This document shows positions 17,973-26,529 of a DNA stretch of 64,000 bases, in pieces. A model generated the notes under the pieces. The model was not told the origin of the DNA and ran no database searches. It saw nothing but the letters and a program-made list of their open reading frames with translations. The stretch is from Liminaster sp045639585 (GTDB lineage: Bacteria > Bacteroidota > Bacteroidia > Bacteroidales > UBA3663), in assembly GCA_045639585.1 (NCBI GenBank), contig JAZUDJ010000034.1:14623-78622 (forward strand). The letters run 5' to 3'. Position numbers and translations under genes: made by a program. Numbering within the stretch: the first letter of the stretch is position 1; each line of letters opens with the position of its first letter.

Positions 17973-18683
17973 ATGAATTTATCATTTGAGCAAAAAGACA
18001 GATATGATCGCCACATCCGCTTGGAAGGATTCGGCGAAGCAGGGCAGGAGCGACTGCTGAAGGCCAGGGTGCTGATCGTCGGTGCCGGTGGCTTAGGATC
18101 TCCTTGTGCACTATATCTGGCTGCTGCTGGTGTCGGGACGATAGGTATTGCCGATGCAGATGTTGTATCATTGAGCAATCTACAGCGACAGGTGATACAT
18201 GCGTCAAAGGATGAAGGACGTCTCAAGGCTGAGTCAGCAGCAGAAAAGATGACATCTATCAATCCGGAAGTTAAGGTGGTGACATACCCTTATTATATAA
18301 ATAAGGAGAATGCTGCTGAGATTTTCGCGCAATATGACTTCATTGTGGAGTGCACGGATTCGTTTGAGTCAAAATACCTCATCAATGACGTCTGTGTGGA
18401 GCTTGGCAAGCCTTTCTGCATCGCAGGTATTGTGAAGTACAGCGGCCAGATGATGACGTATGTACCTGGTTCGATGACTTATCGTAACGTCTTCGCAGAA
18501 CCTCCTACAGGAGATGTAGAAAAGGCTGCAACTGTGGGAGTGCTTGGTAGTGCAGTTGGTACGATGGGAACGCTTCAGGCGACTGAGGTGATCAAATACC
18601 TCACTGGCATCGGACGTTTGCTTACAAATCGTATGCTTATTTTTGATGCACTGAATTTAGATTTTCAATGTTTTGAATTATAA
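17973..18683 (+). CDS. thiF: ThiF/MoeB/HesA-family adenylyltransferase lacking zinc cysteines
   Basis: This 236-residue E1-like protein should adenylate the ThiS C-terminus. The nucleotide site is intact: RYDRHIRLEGFG (10-21), VLIVGAGGLGSP (33-44) and DADVVSLSNLQRQ (61-73). The usual CxxC zinc motif is gone: the stretch that is normally C-Y-R-C reads TYRN (169-172), and the second cysteine pair, normally around the EAGVLG segment and C-terminus, is absent (KAATVGVLG). Placement between thiC and thiH supports the ThiF role. A short CCTCC/GGAGG hairpin precedes it at 17919-17939. Confidence 0.88.
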   Translation: MNLSFEQKDRYDRHIRLEGFGEAGQERLLKARVLIVGAGGLGSPCALYLAAAGVGTIGIADADVVSLSNLQRQVIHASKDEGRLKAESAAEKMTSINPEVKVVTYPYYINKENAAEIFAQYDFIVECTDSFESKYLINDVCVELGKPFCIAGIVKYSGQMMTYVPGSMTYRNVFAEPPTGDVEKAATVGVLGSAVGTMGTLQATEVIKYLTGIGRLLTNRMLIFDALNLDFQCFEL

Positions 18684-18687
18684 TAAA

Positions 18688-19824
18688 ATGTTTTCAGACG
18701 AACTATTAAAGATTGATTGGGACGAAACAACCCAGAAGATTGCGTCGAAGACCGATGCTGATGTGCGTCGTGCTTTGGCCAAATCTCGCTGTGATGTAGA
18801 GGACTTCATGGCCCTCATCTCACCAGCGGCAGAGCCATACCTTGAGGTGATGGCCCGTCTGAGCCAGAAATATACCAGGGAACGTTTCGGCAATACGATG
18901 TCGATGTTTATTCCCCTCTATATTACCAACTCATGTACTAATTCCTGTGTGTATTGTGGTTTCCATCGAGAGAACCCGATGGCGCGAACAATCCTGACCA
19001 TTGACCAGTGTGAGGATGAGTACAAGGCAATCAAGCGCATCGCGCCATTCGAGAACCTGCTCATCGTGACGGGTGAGAATCCGGGTGTGGCAGGCCCTAA
19101 ATACTTGGCCGAGGCACTTGATCGTGCAAAACCATACTTCTCGAACCTCAAGATCGAGGTCATGCCACTCAAGGCCGAGGAGTACGAGATGCTGACACAT
19201 CATGGTTTGAATGGTGTCATCTGCTTCCAGGAGACCTATAATCGCAAGAACTATAAGCTTTACCATCCTCATGGCATGAAGTCACACTTCGAGTGGCGTT
19301 GCGATGGCTTCGATCGTATGGGTCAGGCAGGTGTTCACTCCATCGGTATGGGTGCTTTGCTCGGCTTGGAGAAGGAGTGGAAGACCGATGTAACCATGCT
19401 GGCTTATCATTTGCGTTACCTACAGAAGCATTACTGGCGTACCAAATATAGCGTCAACTTCCCTCGTATGCGTCCTGCTCAGAACGAAGGCTTCCAGCCA
19501 AACTGCTTCGTTAATGATCGCGAATTAGCACAGGTAACTTTTGCCATGCGAATCTTTGATCATGATGTAGATATCTCGTATTCTACTCGTGAGCCAGAGT
19601 TTATCCGCAATAACATGTGTACCCTTGGTGTGACTACTATGTCGGCTGAGAGCCGTGTTAATCCTGGTGGATACTATACTTATCCTGAGGCACTTGAGCA
19701 GTTCTCTGTAAGCGATGACCGTAAGGTCGACGAGATTATCCGTTCACTAAAGGAACGTGGCATTGAACCTGTCTGGAAGGATTGGGATGCGTCGTTTGAT
19801 TTCACAAGAAGCCAGGTGAAGTAA
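18688..19824 (+). CDS. thiH: 2-iminoacetate synthase ThiH
   Basis: This 378-residue radical-SAM enzyme cleaves tyrosine to dehydroglycine (2-iminoacetate) for ThiG. The CxxxCxxC cluster motif is NSCTNSCVYCGF (C83, C87, C90 from the chosen start). Later motifs VTGENPG, FQETYN, GALLGLEKEWKTD and NFPRMRP fit ThiH. The ATG at 18688, 4 nt after the thiF stop, is preferred over a TTG at 18673 that would overlap thiF. It completes the anaerobic thiazole branch. Confidence 0.94.
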   Translation: MFSDELLKIDWDETTQKIASKTDADVRRALAKSRCDVEDFMALISPAAEPYLEVMARLSQKYTRERFGNTMSMFIPLYITNSCTNSCVYCGFHRENPMARTILTIDQCEDEYKAIKRIAPFENLLIVTGENPGVAGPKYLAEALDRAKPYFSNLKIEVMPLKAEEYEMLTHHGLNGVICFQETYNRKNYKLYHPHGMKSHFEWRCDGFDRMGQAGVHSIGMGALLGLEKEWKTDVTMLAYHLRYLQKHYWRTKYSVNFPRMRPAQNEGFQPNCFVNDRELAQVTFAMRIFDHDVDISYSTREPEFIRNNMCTLGVTTMSAESRVNPGGYYTYPEALEQFSVSDDRKVDEIIRSLKERGIEPVWKDWDASFDFTRSQVK

Positions 19825-19833
19825 TCTTTTTCT

Positions 19834-20397
19834 ATGGTTATCGTAATCACCCTTCCGACCTTTATTGACGGAGAAGCAGATAAGATTGTTGCTCTTTTTG
19901 AAACGCGACATATCGATTATCTGCATCTCCGTAAACCAGAGGCTTCTGAGAAGGAAGTTGAGCGTCTGCTAAAGGAAATACCGAAGAAGTATTATCCGCA
20001 GATCACCTTGCACGACTTCCATGATTTGGCCGTCAAATACGATGTCGGAGGTATCCATCTGACTGGTCGACATCCAGAAGCACCTTGTGATTGGAAGGGG
20101 AGGATTTCTACCAGCTGTCATAGCATAGAGGAATTAGCACAACGCAAACAGGAAGGGTATGTGATGAATGGAATACAAAGGTCTTTCGCCTACCTGTCAC
20201 TGAGTCCTATTTTCGATAGTATCTCCAAACAAGGATATAATGCAGCCTTCTCTGAAAATGAACTAAAAGAAGCTCTTCGTCGGGGTATTATTGATGATGG
20301 AGTATTGGCTTTGGGAGGTATCACTTTTGATCGAATTGAGAAAGTACGTAGTATGGGTTTCGGTGGAGCGATGATCTTAGGAGATGCATGGAGATAA
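19834..20397 (+). CDS. Second ThiE/TenI-like thiamine phosphate synthase family protein
   Basis: At 187 residues it is shorter than the first ThiE (209). It has the TIM-barrel features DYLHLRKPEAS, ITLHDFHDLA, GGIHLTGRHPEAP, STSCHSIEEL (the histidine region used by TenI thiazole tautomerases), YLSLSPIFDS and LALGGITFDRIEKV. It could be a thiazole tautomerase (TenI role) or a second thiamine phosphate synthase; two ThiE-like genes in one thiamine operon are common in Bacteroidales. It lies 9 nt after thiH. The exact role cannot be read from sequence alone. Confidence 0.85.
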   Translation: MVIVITLPTFIDGEADKIVALFETRHIDYLHLRKPEASEKEVERLLKEIPKKYYPQITLHDFHDLAVKYDVGGIHLTGRHPEAPCDWKGRISTSCHSIEELAQRKQEGYVMNGIQRSFAYLSLSPIFDSISKQGYNAAFSENELKEALRRGIIDDGVLALGGITFDRIEKVRSMGFGGAMILGDAWR

Positions 20398-20407
20398 ATT
20401 GCAGAAT

Positions 20408-21178
20408 ATGGAAGTAGTATTGACCATTGCCGGGAGTGATACTTCGGCAGGAGCTGGCATTCAGCAGGACCTCAAGACAATCACAGCCTTGGGGCAATAT
20501 GGTGCCACGGTAATCACCGCTCTTACTGCGCAGAATACCGTCGGTGTACAAGCTGTCGAACCTGTTTCAGGAGAGATGGTTGCCCGTCAGATTCGCTCAG
20601 TGATGGATGATCTGGATGTACGTGCCATCAAGATCGGTATGATACCGACGCTCGAAGTCGCTAGGGCGATTGTGGAGCAACTAACAAAATATAAGGATGA
20701 AATAGCAAATAATTCCTCACTACTCACTACTCACTACTCACTGAATCTCGTCTGGGATCCTGTCATGATCAGTACTTCTGGTACTCGACTGATGGCCGAA
20801 GATTGTATCGCTTATCTCCAGGAGCATCTGTCGCCACTCTGCTCGCTTATTACACCTAATTTGCCAGAATCAGAGTTATTTATGCCACCTTATAAGACTA
20901 GTATGCTTATCAAAGGCGGCCATGCGATAGGGGATGAGATGACAGATACACTCATTCTTACAGACGGTACTCAGCACAAGTTCACCGCACCTAGAATATC
21001 CTCTACAAATCTCCATGGTACGGGATGTACACTCTCTTCAGCTATCGCCTCGTATCTGGCCTCAGGACGTCCTCTGCCTGAAGCTGTTGCTTTAGCAAAA
21101 GATTATCTTACACGAGCCATTTTGGCTGGTCAGCATCAGCATATTGGCCATGGAAATGGTCCTTTAGGCTTGTTATAA
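20408..21178 (+). CDS. thiD: HMP/HMP-phosphate kinase ThiD with an unusual insertion
   Basis: This 256-residue ribokinase-fold enzyme phosphorylates HMP and HMP phosphate. Motifs are TIAGSDTSAGAGIQQDLKT (6-24), ALTAQNT, KIGMIPT, WDPVM, SLITPNLPE and the anion-hole GTGCTLSSAIA. The ATG at 20408 matches the family start; an upstream in-frame ATG at 20384 would overlap the preceding gene. Residues about 97-112 (DEIANNSSLLTTHYSL) are an insertion between a helix and the WDPVM strand, encoded by a simple repeat resembling intergenic repeats elsewhere in the window. It is the last gene of the thiamine operon. Confidence 0.93.
   Translation: MEVVLTIAGSDTSAGAGIQQDLKTITALGQYGATVITALTAQNTVGVQAVEPVSGEMVARQIRSVMDDLDVRAIKIGMIPTLEVARAIVEQLTKYKDEIANNSSLLTTHYSLNLVWDPVMISTSGTRLMAEDCIAYLQEHLSPLCSLITPNLPESELFMPPYKTSMLIKGGHAIGDEMTDTLILTDGTQHKFTAPRISSTNLHGTGCTLSSAIASYLASGRPLPEAVALAKDYLTRAILAGQHQHIGHGNGPLGLL
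20713..20743. repeat. Short GTGAGTA-type repeat inside thiD
   Basis: The 7-nt unit CTCACTA is repeated about four times, then CTGA; on the minus strand it reads GTGAGTAGTGAGTAGTGAG followed by GAATT. The same GTGAG/GAATT style occurs between genes at 46421-46454 and, in a related form, at 28829-28866. Here it is translated in frame. Confidence 0.6.
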
Positions 21179-21213
21179 GAACAAAATGGAGCATTATACG
21201 AATAATAATTGTG

Positions 21214-21241
21214 AAAAAAAGATGTTTTAGTGTCTTTTTTT
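21214..21241 (+). terminator. Possible AT-rich terminator after thiD
   Basis: AAAAAAAGA (21214-21222) can pair with TCTTTTTTT (21233-21241), followed by more T residues. The stem is almost all A-T, so strength is doubtful. Confidence 0.35.
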
Positions 21242-21271
21242 TGTTTTTTTCGTCATTAATTACGATATTTG
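21241..21271 (+). promoter_or_regulatory. Probable promoter of the GGDEF-EAL gene
   Basis: TTG (21241-21243), 20 bp, GATATTTG (21264-21271), a 7/8 match to the -7 consensus, lies 58 nt upstream of the ATG at 21330. Confidence 0.5.
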
Positions 21272-21329
21272 CAGCGAAGAAGTGCTCGTCATTTCCTCGC
21301 TGTTTTTTTGCTAATTTCATTCTTAATAT

Positions 21330-24300
21330 ATGCCATCCGCTTCTCTTATCTCTAAGAATAGCCAGATATTCAAACTTGCTGACTATATCGCCAGTAGCCA
21401 TCTTTCATTCGATGTATTAGACACCATACAGCGCGTCTTTCTGTTGAGCAACAGGGTCAGTTCTGTATTGATTAGCGTTGAAGATGATAGTGTAATCTAT
21501 ATTTCCTCACATTTGATTTCTGATGTCTCGAAACTGACTCCAGAAACCAATATTGAGGTCGTTTCTTATAATGAATGGCGTAAAGAGGTGTCAGAGTCGT
21601 TTGCTTACGATTATGATCGAAGCAGGTTCACAAGAAGTACTTTGCTTGAGACGTTGCGATATAAAGTTCGTGACCATCAGCGTTATTCTTTTGTGGCTCA
21701 TCGTCTAGAGGACGGTCATGAGAGTGTCGTGAAGCAAACCTTCATCAGCTTGGGCAAGGATGCTAAGTTTATTCTTTCCACCCAGCAGGAGATTACCAAC
21801 AACCTTGAGCATGACGTGCTGACGGGAGGTCTTAATCGTGCTGGCCTATTGCGAGAATTGCAGAATAAGATTGAGATGAATGAGGTGGGTACCGAGTTGT
21901 CTATCCTCTATTTCAATATCCAGAACTTCCGAATGATCAACGAGTTCTATGGAGATGAAATAGGCGATAAGGTCCTCCAGTTCTTATACACTCGTCTTGT
22001 CTATTCTGCTTTGCATCCAGTGTCTTATGCTCGCATGGAATCCGACAAGTTTGTACTTCTGGTTCATAAGGAGAACTGTGACGTGGAGGTAATCGACCAG
22101 CTCTGCCGTCAGGAATTCGAATCGGAACAGCAGAAGATTCCTTTCCAGTGCTTGTGTGGTATCTATCACATCAAGGACATGCTCATTTCGCCGATCAACG
22201 CCATCAATCGAGCTAAGCTGGCGATCTCATTTATTCGAGATCTTTTCATCAAGCCATGGATGGTTTTCGAGGAATACATGCAGAGTTCGTATTTCTCAGA
22301 TAATGAGATCTTGCTTTCTTTTGAAGAAGCTCTTAATAATAACGAGTTTGTCCCTTATTTCCAACCTATTGTCAATGCACAGACAGGTCGTATTGAGATG
22401 GCAGAGGCGTTGGTGCGCTGGGTGTCGCCTAAGCATGGTATCATTTCTCCGACACTTTTCATTCCGATTCTTGAGCGCCATGGAGGACTCTCGCGTATTG
22501 ATATGCTCATGGAGGGTAGGATCATTGAGTTGCAGCGCCGCCGCCTCAGCAAAGGTCAGCCTGTTATTCCTATCGATATAAATCTATCGTGGGTCGACTT
22601 CTCTGATCGTAAGTTTGTAGAGCAGCTCTTCCAGCATATAGAGGATCACTCGTTGCCAAAAGATCTTGTCTGCTACGAGATCACGGAGACAGCACTCTCA
22701 GACATTGCGGAAAACCGTCTCGATGTTCTCGCTTTCTTTAAGAAGCATGGCATCAACATGCTTATTGATGATTTCGGCCAAGGCTATTCGTTCGGTTCGA
22801 TGAAGGATGTTGAGTTCAAAATCATCAAGCTCGACAAGTCGCTCATTGATCGCATTGGCCAGAGTCGCAAGAACGATCTTCTTCTGGAATCGCTCATCAC
22901 GATGTTCCACAAGATGAATGCCAAGATCATTGCAGAGGGTGTTGAGACAGATATTCAGCTCAAGTTCTTGCGTGAAATGGGTTGTGATTATATCCAGGGC
23001 TTCTATTTCTACAAGCCGATGGATGAGAACGCTTTCCTTGCTTTGCTTGAGCAGCAGCAGATTGCTGTAGAATATAACAATGTCCAGGTTCCACTTGCAT
23101 CTGCACCGAACTATAGTCAATGGACTTTACCATCTGTCGGAGCTAAAAAGGAGTCTTTTGCTGCTAATGACAAGCAGAAGCAGGATGCTTCGGAATTGAA
23201 ATGTCTGCGTTTCCTCCTTGATGAGCAGGATGTGCATATCTTTTCATGGAATGTCAAGACACATGTCACTACCTTGCCTGAGAAGTTCTGCAAGAAGTAC
23301 GGTTTGCCTTCAGAATTGTCTAATATGCCAGAGAATGGCAATCTGACTGTTCCTGAAGACATGGAACGTTTTATCAATTTCTATAAGCGGATAGAGCGTG
23401 GCGAACAGATGGGTACCGACTACTTCCGTCTCCTCAATCCCGATAAGAAAGGCTATCGTTGGTACCGTAAGACCTTCTATACAATCTTCGACAGCAATGG
23501 TTTCCCTGTCAAAGCCATCCTCGCTATGCAGGACTGTGGCGACAAATACAATCTTCGCGTACACCGTACCCGTGAATTGATGCTGACGCAGGAGCAGGAC
23601 ATTCTGACCTTCATCTACACTTTGCCAGATGACTCTTTGCGTTTCAACTACCTTAATGCTAATGGTAGCGTTGTGTCTCGTGTCTTCCCGGATTATCTTA
23701 AGACAGTTACTAGCGAGAATCGGCTTGCCAGTAAGATCAAGAAGACGATAGAGGATATCGATGGACCTCGTACTGGCTGGATAGATTTTTATAATAACTA
23801 CAGTAAGTGTGAGCAGCGTGCGCACTTCTCCAAGATTGATGGTGAATACGGTCATCTTTATGCCATTGTCGGTCAGGCAGAAAACATCAATCGTACCAAG
23901 GAACGATTGACTGAAACCATCAAAAAGCAGAGCGAGCTTTTGGGTATGACCGAGAGCCTCCGTAGCATTTATAACCTCGTAGCTTATTATGACATAGAGG
24001 AAGATAAGCAGAGTACCTTGATTCTTGATAAGGCTTATGAGAGATATCTTTCTCCACACATGGATATCCGTACGTCATTCCGAATTTATGTTGGTCGAGT
24101 GCTCAAGGAAAACTATCGCGAAGACTTTGTGAAATTTGAGGATCTTTCTACGCTCGACGAGCGAATGAAGGGACAGAAGTTTATTTCGCATGAGTATGAG
24201 GATAATGTATGTGGTTGGATGCGTGCTTTCCTGATTCCATCAGAGTACACACCAGAGGGAAAGATTCGTTCGGTCCTCTTCGCTGCACAATCTATTGGTC

Positions 24301-24821
24301 AGGAGAAGAGTATGATGGAGCGTCTCATCTATCTCTCAGAGATTGATGGCCTTACACAAATTCGTAACCGTTATAGCGGTATGCGTGAGATCTCTAAGGC
24401 GTTGCAGCAAGGAGGTCCTGGAGTCTTCGGTATCCTCGATAGTGACAAGTTTAAGTTTGTCAATGATAATTATGGACACATTGTAGGTGATCATGTCCTT
24501 GAGTGTATTGCCCAGGGTCTTACTGTCATGAATCCGGATGGCATCAATATGCGTCTCGGAGGAGATGAGTTTGCCTTCTATATATCAGGTAGTCTTACAG
24601 ACGAACAGATACATCAGAAAATGGAAGAGTTCTTCGCATACCTCAATGAATTCAGATATAAAGAAGGAGACAACAATCATATATCTGTGAGCCTCGGTAT
24701 CGTTGCCATTGAAGAGAATCAGGTTATTGACATCGATGAGGCTTATCGTCGAGGTGACGCGTTGCTTTATCAAAGTAAGAAGACTTATGGCAACGCTGTG
24801 ACCATCGAGCGAATAAAATAA
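21330..24821 (+). CDS. GGDEF-EAL-PAS-GGDEF multidomain cyclic-di-GMP signalling protein
   Basis: This 1163-residue protein has no signal peptide or membrane segment. Domains in order: an N-terminal sensory region (1-155); a degenerate GGDEF domain (about 160-315; RMESD at 235-239 replaces GGDEF); an EAL domain (about 330-575) with E359 (EAL), N418 (INLS), E450/E453 (YEITE), D480-D481 (IDDFGQGYS), K500, E536 (AEGVET) and Q556 all present; PAS-like sensor regions (about 605-1000); and a C-terminal GGDEF domain with intact LGGDEF (GGDEF 1077-1081) but no RxxD inhibitory site. Both synthesis and breakdown of cyclic di-GMP look possible. It is monocistronic with its own promoter. Such proteins are rare in gut Bacteroidales. 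Confidence 0.9.
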   Translation: MPSASLISKNSQIFKLADYIASSHLSFDVLDTIQRVFLLSNRVSSVLISVEDDSVIYISSHLISDVSKLTPETNIEVVSYNEWRKEVSESFAYDYDRSRFTRSTLLETLRYKVRDHQRYSFVAHRLEDGHESVVKQTFISLGKDAKFILSTQQEITNNLEHDVLTGGLNRAGLLRELQNKIEMNEVGTELSILYFNIQNFRMINEFYGDEIGDKVLQFLYTRLVYSALHPVSYARMESDKFVLLVHKENCDVEVIDQLCRQEFESEQQKIPFQCLCGIYHIKDMLISPINAINRAKLAISFIRDLFIKPWMVFEEYMQSSYFSDNEILLSFEEALNNNEFVPYFQPIVNAQTGRIEMAEALVRWVSPKHGIISPTLFIPILERHGGLSRIDMLMEGRIIELQRRRLSKGQPVIPIDINLSWVDFSDRKFVEQLFQHIEDHSLPKDLVCYEITETALSDIAENRLDVLAFFKKHGINMLIDDFGQGYSFGSMKDVEFKIIKLDKSLIDRIGQSRKNDLLLESLITMFHKMNAKIIAEGVETDIQLKFLREMGCDYIQGFYFYKPMDENAFLALLEQQQIAVEYNNVQVPLASAPNYSQWTLPSVGAKKESFAANDKQKQDASELKCLRFLLDEQDVHIFSWNVKTHVTTLPEKFCKKYGLPSELSNMPENGNLTVPEDMERFINFYKRIERGEQMGTDYFRLLNPDKKGYRWYRKTFYTIFDSNGFPVKAILAMQDCGDKYNLRVHRTRELMLTQEQDILTFIYTLPDDSLRFNYLNANGSVVSRVFPDYLKTVTSENRLASKIKKTIEDIDGPRTGWIDFYNNYSKCEQRAHFSKIDGEYGHLYAIVGQAENINRTKERLTETIKKQSELLGMTESLRSIYNLVAYYDIEEDKQSTLILDKAYERYLSPHMDIRTSFRIYVGRVLKENYREDFVKFEDLSTLDERMKGQKFISHEYEDNVCGWMRAFLIPSEYTPEGKIRSVLFAAQSIGQEKSMMERLIYLSEIDGLTQIRNRYSGMREISKALQQGGPGVFGILDSDKFKFVNDNYGHIVGDHVLECIAQGLTVMNPDGINMRLGGDEFAFYISGSLTDEQIHQKMEEFFAYLNEFRYKEGDNNHISVSLGIVAIEENQVIDIDEAYRRGDALLYQSKKTYGNAVTIERIK

Positions 24822-24839
24822 TCTCATCATAAAAAATTC

Positions 24840-26120
24840 TCATCGCTTACGGACAAAGTAGCATCCCCATCGGCAATGCATGCATAGATGATGCTGACAG
24901 TAGGTGCGATGTAGATGAAGTAATGCTTGTGTATCAAATGCGGATCGGACGGGAATTCCTCGTTCGATCCATTGTTGTATATAGCGGTTGTTCTCTGCAG
25001 GAACACGTTCGAGCATCATCAGTGCTTCCTCGCATTTCTCGTCATCACCACGCCATTGTGCATAGCCTATGAGAATCGGTACAACGGCATTGATAATCAA
25101 GCTATGAATGGTCTGCTGACCAATACCATTCACGGAGAGAATCTTGTAGATAGAATTAAGGTCTGTCGCACTGCAGATTTCATCGAAAAGATCCTTATGT
25201 GTGAAGAGTAGCTGTGCCAGTGCGATTAGTCGGTTATGAGGCTGCGCCTGAGGTCTGACTCCTCCAAGTTTCCAAACTTGAAAAGGTAATGGATTGAGTG
25301 AGAATTTTTGTCTTAAGAAAGCGTATTCTCGTATTAGTATCTCCTTTTTGGATGTACTTTTTTCTCCCTTTGATATACTTGCTTGATTTTCTTTGGAAGT
25401 ACTTTGTGTATTAGAAACTTCAAAACAATTCTCAGGAAGTTCTAATAATCCTGCTTGTCCTAACAAAAGTGCTTCTATCTGCATCAAATTATCTTTATGA
25501 TGCAAGATGCAAGAAAGCCGAAGAGATCTTGCCAACCGCTCCATGGCATCACTATTTACACCTGTTCCTAAACTACGTGTCAGTACCACATAAAACGCCT
25601 CTCTCCAGCCAAAGAGCTGATTGTCGACCAAGTCACGTACTCGGTTTGTTTTCTCGATCATCCTTTGTGTGCAAAGTGCTGTCTGCCAGTCATGAATCAA
25701 TAAGGACGGGAGCTCTCCCAATCTAGGTGCACAACGTATCGGACAGAAAGGATCGCGGTCGGTCAATAATTCGTTATGACGAGACATGATATCATTAGGA
25801 ATGAGCATCACAACTGTACGTAATAGGGTGCCATCATGAAGTCGGATCATTGCATCGGCTTGCATGACCACGTGCAGAATCACAGAGTCATACGCTCGGT
25901 CATCATTATGTTTATGACGATACCAATCTGAAGACCTTACATGCATCTCAACATTTCCTGCAAAAGTTAGGCCGTCCATTCGTATTTTCGCATTGAAGAA
26001 GTCTGGACCAGCTTCTGTATTGCGCTGGCCAGGATGTATTATTTCGATAGGTTCTCCATCGACGGTGGCTATGCTGCTGAAGAGTCTCTGCTGCCAGACG
26101 TAGTACATGAGATTTTCCAT
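24840..26120 (-). CDS. DUF2851 family protein
   Basis: This 426-residue protein is soluble and widespread in Bacteroidetes, without an established function. The conserved N-terminus is seen (LMYYVWQQRLF, HPGQRNTEAGPDFFNAKI, GNVEMHVRSSDWYRHKHNDD, VILHVV), as is FLRQKFSLNPLP and a C-terminal Cys/His cluster (YCQHHLCMHCRWGC) that could bind a metal. Residues about 235-260 form a polar low-complexity insert (S/K/E/Q-rich). The PDFFNAKI...HVRSSDW part has the look of a nuclease-like core, but this is a weak impression. It converges on the GGDEF-EAL gene with an 18-nt gap. Confidence 0.85.
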   Translation of the reverse strand: MENLMYYVWQQRLFSSIATVDGEPIEIIHPGQRNTEAGPDFFNAKIRMDGLTFAGNVEMHVRSSDWYRHKHNDDRAYDSVILHVVMQADAMIRLHDGTLLRTVVMLIPNDIMSRHNELLTDRDPFCPIRCAPRLGELPSLLIHDWQTALCTQRMIEKTNRVRDLVDNQLFGWREAFYVVLTRSLGTGVNSDAMERLARSLRLSCILHHKDNLMQIEALLLGQAGLLELPENCFEVSNTQSTSKENQASISKGEKSTSKKEILIREYAFLRQKFSLNPLPFQVWKLGGVRPQAQPHNRLIALAQLLFTHKDLFDEICSATDLNSIYKILSVNGIGQQTIHSLIINAVVPILIGYAQWRGDDEKCEEALMMLERVPAENNRYIQQWIERGIPVRSAFDTQALLHLHRTYCQHHLCMHCRWGCYFVRKR

Positions 26121-26421
26121 ATTTACTTTTTATTTGAGTTAATTTTCGTGGTAAATATACATCGATTCTCTTGCTTGACTGCGATTAAAATAATAATTAT
26201 CAAATTCTATGTTTTTCCGAGGACATAACACTCGAAATTGCTATCTGCAATAGGCTATTTTGACTTTATTCAACAGAAATGACGTCGTCCTATTTGGTCT
26301 GAAAATATGATGTCGCGATTTCGATTGTGCTAATTATAATTGTTATTTGATTTACAATTTCTTTTGAATTTCTCCTAAAATCTAAAAATAACTTATTTTT
26401 TGGAAGTTTTTGTTCCGAACA
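26121..26421. other. AT-rich intergenic region without a gene
   Basis: This divergent spacer between the DUF2851 gene and dapB shows no plausible coding sequence. A weak minus-strand TATATTTA (26152-26159) could be the -7 box of the DUF2851 gene. Nothing else is recognisable. Confidence 0.5.
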
Positions 26422-26453
26422 TTTCCGAATGTGATTTTTTTTTGTTATCTTTG
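26422..26453 (+). promoter_or_regulatory. Promoter of the dapB-ftsK gene run
   Basis: TATCTTTG (26446-26453) is an exact -7 element, with TTTC (26422-26425) at 20-bp spacing as an imperfect -33. It leaves a 5' leader of about 70 nt before dapB. Confidence 0.6.
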
Positions 26454-26529
26454 CGCCGTTATATGCGTGTGTATATGCTCTACGAGCAAATCCGCTCCAA
26501 TTACAAACGAATAAACTACTAGAAAAGAT

